Shown: piece by piece, positions 1-5,741 of the stretch
Numbering within the stretch: the stretch's first letter is position 1
Layout of the letters: the number at the start of each line of letters is the position of its first letter
Position numbers and translations under genes: made by a program
DNA from: Actinomycetota bacterium
Lineage (GTDB): Bacteria > Actinomycetota > Actinomycetes > S36-B12 > UBA10799
Length of the DNA: 6,743 nucleotides
Direction: 5' to 3'
NCBI GenBank assembly: GCA_003452655.1
Contig: DMNR01000355.1
Location: forward strand, 1-6,743
Notes under the pieces: model-generated
The model's input: the letters and a program-made list of their open reading frames with translations, nothing else
Told to the model about the DNA's origin: nothing
Databases searched by the model: none

Positions 1-4
1 TTAG

Positions 5-77
5 GGCCGACGAGGGGACTTGAACCCCTAACCGCCCGATTACAAGTCGGGTGCGCTACCAGTTGCGCCACGTCGGC
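5..77 (-). tRNA. tRNA-Thr (anticodon TGT)
   Basis: On the minus strand the sequence folds as a full cloverleaf. The 7-bp acceptor stem is GCCGACG with CGTCGGC, the D stem is GCGC/GCGC, and the anticodon stem CCCGA/TCGGG encloses the loop CTTGTAA. The T arm is AGGGG/CCCCT with loop TTCAAGT. The loop reads TGT at positions 34-36, so it decodes ACA threonine codons. The base after the acceptor stem is C and CCA is not encoded, so CCA would be added after transcription. It lies downstream of the phosphatase gene on the same strand; the 86-bp gap between them shows no clear promoter. Confidence 0.96.
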
Positions 78-163
78 AGGTTGCACAGATTACGCAATCG
101 CGGGGGTCACCCGCAGCATGGCCCACCCGCTGGGGCGGATCGATGCGAGTGCGTGCGAGCCCG

Positions 164-1012
164 CTAAGCCAACAGGCGACGTTCGAGCGCGGCCAGTTCC
201 CCGCTGCTCAGCTTGAGACCCTTGACGAAGTAGGCCTCGATATCTCCATAGGTACTCGTCATCAGATCGATCGCGGTCTGCAGATAGTCAGGTTCGACAT
301 CGACCAGATCACGCAGTGCGTCGCCATCTCCACCGGCAGAGGCGAAGAGTTCGACAAGCGGTGCAAACTCCGCCGAAGTTCGCGGGGAACTCTCCAAATA
401 GTGTGAGATCACATCATCGCTATCGACGCCGACAAGCAATTGCAGCATCGCAGCACCCCAGCCAGTTCTGTCCTTGCCTGCCGTGCAGTGGAACGCAACC
501 GCACCACCGCTGTTAGCGATGCCCACCGCAAATTCACGGTACGCGGTATTCGCGGAGTTGAGTCGAATGAAGTCGCGGTACGCCTCGTGCATGAGTTCGC
601 GCGCCTTGCCGCCGCCGATGAGGGCGTTGACGGCATCAACTGAGGGCGGGTTGCCCTTCCCAGAGCTGAGGGCAGCAAGTGCTGTCGCGCCACTGGTTGG
701 AGCATCAGCAAGTACGTCGGCAACTATCAGGCGGATCTGTGCCGGAAGTGTGTCAGGTTTCGGCGTTCGCTCTGCGCGTGTGCGCAGGTCATAGACGTCG
801 GTGACCCCCAGCGAAGTCAGCGCTTGCTCGGCATCACTGGGAAGGTTCGCAAGTTGGCCAGTTCGAAAGAGGCTCCCGGCTCGCATCCGTTGACCGGACT
901 TTGTGCGTAGCCCACCTGCGTCGCGAAAGTTGGGTGCGGCGGAACGAAGCGCGCTGCGTTCTTCAGGTGCCAATGCGTCCAACGACGATTGACCGGGTTC
1001 ACTCGCACCCAC
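164..1012 (-). CDS. PtpB-like tyrosine/dual-specificity phosphatase
   Basis: This is a cysteine-dependent phosphatase of the family that holds Mycobacterium tuberculosis PtpB and Listeria LipA (Y_phosphatase3 type). The P-loop HCTAGKDRTGW is intact, with nucleophile Cys176 and Arg182 in the C-X5-R motif. The Lys180-Asp181 pair inside the loop is typical of members that also act on phosphoinositides or phosphoserine/threonine. The N-terminal NFRDAGG signature (about 28-34) and a DLR motif near 75 also fit the family. I see no signal peptide or membrane segment. The start is the GTG at 1012, which has GGGAGG four bases upstream; a GTG four codons earlier (1024) has no such site. The length, 282 residues, is normal. 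The substrate is unknown, and a role in signalling is inference. It is transcribed away from the K+ channel gene. Confidence 0.88.
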   Translation of the reverse strand: MGASEPGQSSLDALAPEERSALRSAAPNFRDAGGLRTKSGQRMRAGSLFRTGQLANLPSDAEQALTSLGVTDVYDLRTRAERTPKPDTLPAQIRLIVADVLADAPTSGATALAALSSGKGNPPSVDAVNALIGGGKARELMHEAYRDFIRLNSANTAYREFAVGIANSGGAVAFHCTAGKDRTGWGAAMLQLLVGVDSDDVISHYLESSPRTSAEFAPLVELFASAGGDGDALRDLVDVEPDYLQTAIDLMTSTYGDIEAYFVKGLKLSSGELAALERRLLA

Positions 1013-1122
1013 GGGACCTCCCACTTTTCAACCAGGCTGATTAACCTGACGCTAGCGACTTCGGCCGTGACTTGCGCGGGCAAATCCCTGGGATTCAGGC
1101 TTCGAACGGCAATGCTTAGCGG

Positions 1123-1917
1123 ATGCCCGACGACAAGGTCACAAAGCGCGAACACATCCTGCAGCGATATGACCACTACACGGAGTACCCGCTCTTTGTG
1201 TTGAGCTTGCTGTTCCTCGTTGGCTTGATCATGGTCGTCGATGACGGCAGCAACCAGCAGTACGCGAATGCTGGACAAACCTGCATGACGATTAGTTGGT
1301 TCGCGTTCCTCTGCGACTACGTCATTCGGTTCACGCTCTCTACGACTCGGGTTCATTTCGTCACGCACAACGTTCTTCAGGGGCTCGCGGTTCTCATTCC
1401 CCCGCTGCGGATTCTGCTGCTTGGCAAGGTCGTGCGGACCATGACGACCGGCGCGAAGCGAAAGTTCAGCGGCCGGGTCAGGATCTATGCGCTTTACGTG
1501 ACAACACTGACCTTGGTGGTTTCGGCAGTGTTGGTGACGATGTTTGAGCGAAATGCTTCTGGATCGAACATCCGCTCGCTAGGCGACGCGTTGTGGTGGA
1601 CAACGGAGACCGTCTCAACCGTGGGATACGGCGACTTCTTCCCAGTGACAGTTCCCGGACGAATCGTCGCGGTGGCACTGTTCGTCAACGGCATTGCACT
1701 TTTGTCAGCCGTGACTGCGACGATTTCACAGAAGGTGTTGGACTACGACGACGAAGCCGGGCAAGACAGCGGCGTCACACTCGCAGAGCTGCACCATCAG
1801 CTAGCGAGCATCCAAGACCAGATTGGGCAGCTGGCAACCAGCGGAGTTGGTCAATCGGAGGTGACAGGCGATGGCAATGGAACAGCTGAGCCTGGAACAA
1901 CTCACGCGGCCACGTGA
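1123..1917 (+). CDS. Voltage-gated-type potassium channel
   Basis: A 264-residue inner-membrane K+ channel subunit, expected to form a tetramer. The selectivity filter TVGYGD is at 166-171, after a pore helix containing Trp158-Trp159. Hydrophobic segments fit S1 (about 22-39), S2 (53-70, ending CDYVIRF), a short S3-S4 region (82-105), S5 (121-141) and S6 (181-203). The S4-like stretch has only Arg96, Lys102 and Arg105, fewer and less regular charges than classic voltage sensors, so voltage sensitivity may be weak. Residues 219-237 look like a short coiled coil that could aid assembly; there is no RCK/TrkA-N domain. The ATG at 1123 has only a weak upstream site. The last 47 bases overlap the DUF3263 gene, which suggests co-transcription. 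Confidence 0.93.
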   Translation: MPDDKVTKREHILQRYDHYTEYPLFVLSLLFLVGLIMVVDDGSNQQYANAGQTCMTISWFAFLCDYVIRFTLSTTRVHFVTHNVLQGLAVLIPPLRILLLGKVVRTMTTGAKRKFSGRVRIYALYVTTLTLVVSAVLVTMFERNASGSNIRSLGDALWWTTETVSTVGYGDFFPVTVPGRIVAVALFVNGIALLSAVTATISQKVLDYDDEAGQDSGVTLAELHHQLASIQDQIGQLATSGVGQSEVTGDGNGTAEPGTTHAAT

Positions 1918-2266
1918 GCAGGTTGCCGTCCCACAGTCGAGTGTTGAGGACCAGATTGTTGACCTCAGCCAGTCGTCCGAAGCGGTAGACGTTACCGATT
2001 CCGCGGTGTTGCTTCTCAGTCCGCGTGATCGCCGGATTCTTGCCTTCGAGCGCCAGTGGTTCTGTAACGCGGGTTCCAAAGAAGCAGAGATCTCACGTCA
2101 GTTTGGGATCTCACCAACCCGGTACTTCCAAATCCTGAATGGCCTCATTGATGACCCGCGAGCGATGCGTGAATCGCCACAGGTGGTTTCTCGGCTGCGC
2201 CGGTTGCGATTAGCGCGGCGACGGATTCGAGGTGGTCGTCGCCATGTACTCCGCAATCGTGTTTAG
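1871..2266 (+). CDS. DUF3263 family protein, HTH-like
   Basis: A 131-residue protein of the actinobacterial DUF3263 family. The core at about 51-105 carries the family pattern: PRDRRILAFERQW, a stretch ending in ATG-like SxTRYFQILN, then GLIDDP. Residues 79-100 read as a helix-turn-helix, so DNA binding is likely, but no function is established. About 50 less conserved residues precede the core, and the C-terminus (109-129) is very arginine-rich. The ATG at 1871 has a near-perfect ribosome binding site, GGAGGTGA (1857-1864), six bases upstream and inside the channel gene. A second in-frame ATG at 1877 is possible. The 3' end overlaps the convergent gpgS gene by 57 bp. In mycobacteria a DUF3263 gene also sits a few genes from groEL2 (from memory). 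Confidence 0.88.
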   Translation: MAMEQLSLEQLTRPREQVAVPQSSVEDQIVDLSQSSEAVDVTDSAVLLLSPRDRRILAFERQWFCNAGSKEAEISRQFGISPTRYFQILNGLIDDPRAMRESPQVVSRLRRLRLARRRIRGGRRHVLRNRV

Positions 2267-3199
2267 CGGGGGTCGTTCGAGGATCGGCACCTCGTGACTT
2301 GAACTGTGATACCCGTCCGCGTCACGCTCGAATTGTGTGAGGGATTGGCCGATGGTGGTCGACAGGCCGTTCGCAGGAGCCAGTCGGCTCCACGCCGTCT
2401 GCATGATCTCTGCGGCCATGCGACCCAAGCGGCTGGTGTCATGGTGCCGGTGCACCCTGACACCGAGGTCCACTTGAGCGATCGCCCTGACGCCGTACTT
2501 CGTGGCGGTGTCGATGAGTAGGGCGAAGTCCACGCCGTAGCCGTAGGAGAACGGCAGCTGTTCAAGGAGGGAACGACGGGCAGCGTATTCGCCTGCGAGC
2601 GGCTGGATGACTCCGGCGAGTTCCGGCCAGTGCAGATTCAACAGGGGGCGAGCGACCAATTCGGTGACCCGTCCTCCGCCAGCCGGCATAACTTGGCGGT
2701 CACCGACGAGGGGGCGCTCGTAGACGGCTTTCACGAGCTGGACCTTCGGGTCTGTGAGAAGTGGCCCGAGTAGGCCCACGACGTAGGAGGTTGAAAATGA
2801 ACGAAGATCCGCATCGATGAATACGACAAGTTCGCCAGCTGTTGCCGCCACCCCACGCCACATCGCCTCGCCCTTGCCGGGGACTGTGGGCAACGCAGGA
2901 AGCACATCGTCGCGATGAATGACGGTTGCTCCGGCGTCGGCGGCCACCTTGGCTGTGCGGTCGGTCGATCCGGAGTCCAGGACAACTAGTTCATCGACGA
3001 GGTTTGGTCCGTGCGGTGCCATGAGCTCGCGGCGGATCTGCCGAACGATTGTTGCGACGGTGGCTTCCTCATTGAGCGCGGGAAGGATCACGGTTACCGG
3101 AGTGTGCGCTGCCTCTTTGATTTCGACCAGGTCAGCTTCCAGCCAGTCAAGGGCGAGGCTCGTGCGCTCACGCAGAAGTTGCGCAGCTTGCACATCCAT
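2210..3199 (-). CDS. gpgS: Glucosyl-3-phosphoglycerate synthase (GT81)
   Basis: This cytoplasmic GT-A fold glycosyltransferase joins glucose from a nucleotide sugar (UDP- or ADP-glucose) to 3-phosphoglycerate, the first step to glucosylglycerate. In mycobacteria that feeds methylglucose lipopolysaccharide synthesis; elsewhere glucosylglycerate is a compatible solute. Visible signatures are PALNEE (40-45), DSGSTD (75-80), GKG (108-110), the metal-binding DAD (129-131), GGGRVTELVARPLLN (174-188), QPLAGEY (199-205), GYGV (220-223) and DLGVRVH ending at His250, a likely metal or catalytic histidine by comparison with the mycobacterial enzyme. The 329-residue length is normal. The ATG at 3199 follows AAGGGGG eight bases upstream. 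No gpgP-type phosphatase is next to it; the PtpB-like gene belongs to another fold and should not be taken for one. Confidence 0.93.
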   Translation of the reverse strand: MDVQAAQLLRERTSLALDWLEADLVEIKEAAHTPVTVILPALNEEATVATIVRQIRRELMAPHGPNLVDELVVLDSGSTDRTAKVAADAGATVIHRDDVLPALPTVPGKGEAMWRGVAATAGELVVFIDADLRSFSTSYVVGLLGPLLTDPKVQLVKAVYERPLVGDRQVMPAGGGRVTELVARPLLNLHWPELAGVIQPLAGEYAARRSLLEQLPFSYGYGVDFALLIDTATKYGVRAIAQVDLGVRVHRHHDTSRLGRMAAEIMQTAWSRLAPANGLSTTIGQSLTQFERDADGYHSSSHEVPILERPPLNTIAEYMATTTSNPSPR

Positions 3200-3219
3200 C
3201 TGAGAAACCCCCTTGGCAC

Positions 3220-3248
3220 ATTCAGTGTTCTTCGCGCTATCGTTGCAA
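3220..3248 (-). promoter_or_regulatory. Possible gpgS promoter
   Basis: Read on the minus strand, TTGCAA (3243-3248) and CTGAAT (3220-3225) are 17 bases apart and would start transcription about 14 bases before the gpgS ATG. The -10 match is poor. Two copies of CTTCGCGC (3230-3237 and 3252-3259), 22 bp apart, lie in the spacer and just upstream, where a regulator could bind. The rest of the gap up to the riboswitch (3260-3329) shows only short inverted repeats such as GTGAG-GACT-CTCAC (3274-3287) and no convincing plus-strand promoter. Confidence 0.25.
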
Positions 3249-3329
3249 CCACTTCGCGCAGATGCACGGGCGGGTGAGGACTCTCACGTTCCGGTTCATG
3301 AGTGCGGAATGCACAATAACTCCATATAG

Positions 3330-3471
3330 CTCATCCAGAGGGGCAGAGGGACCGGCCCGAAGAAGCCCCGGCAACCATCAGCATCGCGCAGTGCGGTCAT
3401 ATGACCAGCGCGGTAACGAGAGGTGCCAATTCCGACCCGGACCGCAAAGTGCGGCGACCGGGACAGATGAG
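3330..3471 (+). ncRNA. SAM-I (S-box) riboswitch
   Basis: A complete class I S-adenosylmethionine aptamer. P1 is CTCATC (3330-3335) with GATGAG (3466-3471). The 5' part keeps the S-box consensus almost base for base: AGAGGGGCAGAGGGACC, then GGCCCGAAGAAG, then CCCCGGCAACC, including the kink-turn region of P2. P3 is elongated: CGCGC (3385-3389) pairs GCGCG (3408-3412), with GGTC/GACC above it. The J3/4 core GGTGCCAATTCC (3422-3433) is exact. P4 is CCCGG (3436-3440) with CCGGG (3458-3462), capped by CCGC/GCGG. A P4 between P3 and P1 favours SAM-I over SAM-IV. No terminator fits downstream: the gene's ATG is 13 bases beyond P1, and the 3' strand of P1 touches the purine-rich ribosome binding region. 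Control of translation by ligand-stabilised P1 is therefore likely. Confidence 0.95.
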
Positions 3472-3484
3472 GGAAGGCCTCAAG

Positions 3485-4759
3485 ATGACAGTAGAGAACG
3501 CGTCAGCCCCAGCTGTGGTTGTTGACGACTTGGACTTTGGTCCGGCCACCGGCTTGATTTGTCGGGAATGCGGAGCCCACTACAGCCTCGGTGCTGCCTA
3601 CGCCTGCATGGAGTGCTTCGGACCGCTGGAAGTCACGTACCAATATGGCGATATCACCCGCGAAAAGATTGAGGCGGGCCCAACTTCTATTTGGCGCTAT
3701 TCAGCACTGTTGCCCGTGAGCGCCCATGCCGTCGACGAGCCGAACTTGGCCCCCGGTTGGACGCGCTTGGTCCATGCCCACAACTTGGCTGAAGAACTTG
3801 GCATGACGTCGTTGTGGATCAAAGACGACAGCGGTAACCCAACGCACTCGTTCAAGGACCGCGTTGTTGCCGTCGCTCAGAGCGCGGCCCGTCGCCTTGG
3901 GCTCACCACGCTGTCCTGTGCGAGCACAGGAAACCTCGCACACGCGGTCGCAGCTGCTGCAGCGCGTGCGGGCCAGGAATCCGTTGTCATCATTCCTCAC
4001 GATCTTGAGGACGGTAAGACGGTGACGACAGCAACCTACGGCGGGAAGTTGCTCGCTGTTGAAGGGAACTATGACGAGGTCAACCGGTTGTGCTCGGAGT
4101 TGATCGGCGATCCCCTCACGAACGACTGGGGCTTTGTCAACGTTAACCTGCGCCCTTACTACGCAGAAGGGTCGAAGACCGTCGGCTATGAAATCGCTGA
4201 ACAACTTGGGTGGAGACTTCCTGACCAGGTGGTGATTCCGATTGCATCCGGTGCTCTCTTGGTCAAGGTAGACAAAGCCTTCCGAGAACTGATCGAGCTT
4301 GGCCTGGTTGAAGAAAAGCCCTACAAGATCTTCGGTGCGCAGGCCACGGGTTGCTCTCCTGTCTACCAGGCTTTCGAAGCTGGACACGACGTGGTGCGTC
4401 CCGTCAAGCCGGACACGATCGCGAAGTCACTGGCGATCGGTAACCCAGCTGATGGGCCGTATGCGATTGACGTAGTGCGGCGTACCTCAGGAGCCATTGG
4501 GTCCGTTTCCGACGCCGAGGTCGTTGACGGAATCCGCAGACTTGCTCGCACTGAGGGCGTCTTCGCCGAGACCGCCGGCGGAGTGGTGCTGGCTTCTCTG
4601 GAGCAGTTGCTCGCCAGTGGCAAACTCGATCCCGATGCCGAGACCGTCATCTTGAATACCGGTGACGGATTGAAAACTCTGGACGCGGTGATCGACGTCG
4701 TTGGCCCAACTGCGACGATTCAGCCTAAGGTTTCTGACGTACGAGAGGCACTTGCATGA
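3485..4759 (+). CDS. thrC: Threonine synthase family PLP enzyme; candidate homocysteine synthase
   Basis: A 424-residue fold-type II PLP enzyme. The PLP lysine is Lys124 in HSFKDR. The substrate/cofactor loop STGN is at 147-150, SGALL at 255-259 and TGDGLK at 392-397. The N-terminus has a zinc ribbon with Cys26/Cys29 and Cys41/Cys44. By family, threonine synthase converts O-phosphohomoserine to threonine. Context argues for a different or added role: a SAM riboswitch precedes it and a CysO-like sulfur carrier follows with a 4-base ATGA overlap, so it may make homocysteine from O-phosphohomoserine and carrier-bound sulfur (inference). The start is ATG 3485, with AAGG seven bases upstream. In-frame ATGs at 3401 and 3467 lie inside the riboswitch (P3 and P1) and are unlikely. 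Family assignment is firm; whether the product is threonine or homocysteine is open. Confidence 0.92.
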   Translation: MTVENASAPAVVVDDLDFGPATGLICRECGAHYSLGAAYACMECFGPLEVTYQYGDITREKIEAGPTSIWRYSALLPVSAHAVDEPNLAPGWTRLVHAHNLAEELGMTSLWIKDDSGNPTHSFKDRVVAVAQSAARRLGLTTLSCASTGNLAHAVAAAAARAGQESVVIIPHDLEDGKTVTTATYGGKLLAVEGNYDEVNRLCSELIGDPLTNDWGFVNVNLRPYYAEGSKTVGYEIAEQLGWRLPDQVVIPIASGALLVKVDKAFRELIELGLVEEKPYKIFGAQATGCSPVYQAFEAGHDVVRPVKPDTIAKSLAIGNPADGPYAIDVVRRTSGAIGSVSDAEVVDGIRRLARTEGVFAETAGGVVLASLEQLLASGKLDPDAETVILNTGDGLKTLDAVIDVVGPTATIQPKVSDVREALA

Positions 4760-5055
4760 GCGCGGAAGTAACAGTTCGGGTCCCAACGATCTTGCGTACC
4801 TACACCGGTGGCGAGGCTGAGGTGACGGTTGATCCGTCGGACACGAGCGGTGGCGAGACACTGGCTGGAGTGCTGGAGGCGCTCGAAGCGAATCATCCCG
4901 GGATCCGGTCACGCATCCTGGACGATTCCGGTGCGCTTCGCCGGTTCGTGAACGTTTATGTAGGCGACGAAGATGTTCGGTTCGCGGAGGGCCTGGCAAC
5001 GCCGACGCCAGGCGGCACCCAGATTTCGGTGATTCCCGCAGTCGCGGGCGGCTAG
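4756..5055 (+). CDS. CysO/MoaD-like ubiquitin-fold sulfur carrier
   Basis: A 99-residue protein of the MoaD/ThiS group ending in PAVAGG. The terminal Gly-Gly is the site that is adenylated and turned into a thiocarboxylate in sulfur carriers. It resembles mycobacterial CysO more than molybdopterin-synthase MoaD: it shares PTILR, a TGG near the N-terminus, RFVNVYVGDEDVRF, GLAT and the PAVAGG end (comparison from memory). CysO supplies sulfur to the PLP enzyme CysM for cysteine, but here the partner next door is a threonine-synthase-type PLP enzyme. The start overlaps that gene's stop (ATGA), with GAGAGG about eight bases upstream, so translation is probably coupled and equimolar supply favoured. 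No Mec-type protease, cysM or MoeZ/ThiF-like activating enzyme is in the window; the last must be encoded elsewhere. Confidence 0.92.
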   Translation: MSAEVTVRVPTILRTYTGGEAEVTVDPSDTSGGETLAGVLEALEANHPGIRSRILDDSGALRRFVNVYVGDEDVRFAEGLATPTPGGTQISVIPAVAGG

Positions 5056-5140
5056 CCCAAATCGCTGCGCTTACCTCGCGTTCCAACCTCGCCTGCTTGT
5101 AGGTTCGACACTTGCACGCATGCGATGAAGTGAGGTCAGG

Positions 5141-5614
5141 ATGATTTGGCGCGTACCTATCGTTGCCACGATTGCCAGTGTGACACTCGGCGGCTTGGTC
5201 CTTGCTGGTTGTGGGACGGCAAAACCGGCAGACAATCTCTCCCCATCTTCTTCCCCGTCGAAGTCGTATGCCGCTGGTGGGTTGACCTCTACGTCTCTCG
5301 TCATGACCGATCCAGGCACGAAGGGCGGTTCGGCCACGGTTACCGGTGTCCTACTCAACAACGGTGCCTCCGGGGACATCGTCTCGGCGAGTGCGCCGGT
5401 TGCGACCGGGACTGTGCTTCGAAACGGCACTTCCAAGGTGTCGGGGATTCCTGTCCCGCCGAATGGGGCGAAGCCGTCTGTAACACTCACCTCGACCGGG
5501 TACAACATCGAACTCACAGGCATCGATATGACGATCGATCCAGACGGGCAGATCACTCTCTACCTCGTGACGAGCGCGAACCAGCAGTCACAGCTGCAGG
5601 TGAAGGTTAAGTAG
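5141..5614 (+). CDS. Small lipoprotein, PCuAC/DUF461-like domain
   Basis: A 157-residue predicted lipoprotein. The N-terminus has an Arg, a hydrophobic run and the lipobox LAGC with Cys24 as the lipidated residue, followed by a Ser/Pro-rich linker (32-42). Residues about 60-157 have the order of elements of periplasmic PCuAC-type copper chaperones: a strand with NNG, then DIVSASAP, IPVPPNG, a LTG turn, and an alternating-strand C-terminus. The protein has no histidine and only Met55 and Met130 after the start, so the usual His/Met copper site is missing and copper binding is doubtful. The ATG has GAGGT five bases upstream. It lies 85 bp after the sulfur carrier gene; that gap holds only a weak AACCT/AGGTT repeat. 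The domain call is tentative; the lipoprotein call is firm. Confidence 0.8.
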   Translation: MIWRVPIVATIASVTLGGLVLAGCGTAKPADNLSPSSSPSKSYAAGGLTSTSLVMTDPGTKGGSATVTGVLLNNGASGDIVSASAPVATGTVLRNGTSKVSGIPVPPNGAKPSVTLTSTGYNIELTGIDMTIDPDGQITLYLVTSANQQSQLQVKVK

Positions 5615-5627
5615 GTCCGATGCGATG

Positions 5628-5671
5628 CATTCGGTGAATTTTGCCGAATAGGTCGCCATTTTCACCGAATG
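5628..5671. repeat. Perfect 11-bp inverted repeat
   Basis: CATTCGGTGAA (5628-5638) and TTCACCGAATG (5661-5671) are exact reverse complements with a 22-base spacer, and the arm centres are about three helical turns apart. A further CCGAAT (5644-5649) lies in the spacer and an ATTCG follows at about 5678. It begins 13 bases after the lipoprotein stop. No T-run follows, so a standard intrinsic terminator is less likely than an operator, though an unusual terminator remains possible. Confidence 0.6.
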
Positions 5672-5705
5672 AGCCCATTCGCTGCGAAAAACCTAGGTGT
5701 ACGCG

Positions 5706-5732
5706 CTTGCACTCTCACCCTTAGAGTGCCAA
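5706..5732 (+). promoter_or_regulatory. CIRCE operator 1 (HrcA site)
   Basis: CTTGCACTC, nine bases, GAGTGCCAA. Against the CIRCE consensus TTAGCACTC-N9-GAGTGCTAA the left arm matches 7 of 9 and the right arm 8 of 9. It covers the proposed -35 and the spacer up to the first bases of the -10 box, where HrcA would block RNA polymerase. Confidence 0.85.
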
Positions 5733-5736
5733 TAAT
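5707..5736 (+). promoter_or_regulatory. groEL housekeeping-sigma promoter
   Basis: TTGCAC (5707-5712) and AATAAT (5731-5736) are separated by 18 bases. The -10 matches five of six consensus bases; the -35 keeps TTG. Transcription would start near 5743, at the left arm of the second CIRCE, giving a leader of about 144 bases. Position relative to the two operators supports the call. Confidence 0.65.
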
Positions 5737-5741
5737 GGTGA

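Noticed and set aside
100..114. Inverted repeat GCGGG-GGTCA-CCCGC as terminator of the phosphatase gene
   Set aside because: The stem is only five pairs and no T-run follows on the minus strand; it could be chance in GC-rich DNA.
3274..3287. GTGAG-GACT-CTCAC inverted repeat before the riboswitch
   Set aside because: Five-base arms are short and no promoter could be placed beside it, so no function is claimed.
3330..3471. SAM-IV riboswitch, the class often linked to actinobacteria
   Set aside because: A clear P4 stem lies between P3 and P1 and the P2 kink-turn sequence is the SAM-I form.
3401..3484. N-terminal extension of the threonine-synthase-like protein from ATG 3401 (or 3467)
   Set aside because: These codons fall inside the riboswitch P3, P4 and P1 elements, the extra residues show no family similarity, and ATG 3485 has a suitable ribosome binding site.
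3701..4387. 228-codon open frame on the minus strand inside the threonine-synthase-like gene
   Set aside because: It is antisense to a well-supported gene, has no recognisable domain and follows its codon pattern.
4487..5086. 199-codon minus-strand frame across the end of the PLP enzyme gene and the carrier gene
   Set aside because: Low-complexity, Arg/Ser/Pro-rich translation with no family match, opposite two firm genes.
5085..5105. AACCT/AGGTT repeat after the sulfur carrier gene as terminator
   Set aside because: Five A-T/G-C pairs around an 11-base loop with no T-run are too weak, so read-through into the lipoprotein gene remains possible.
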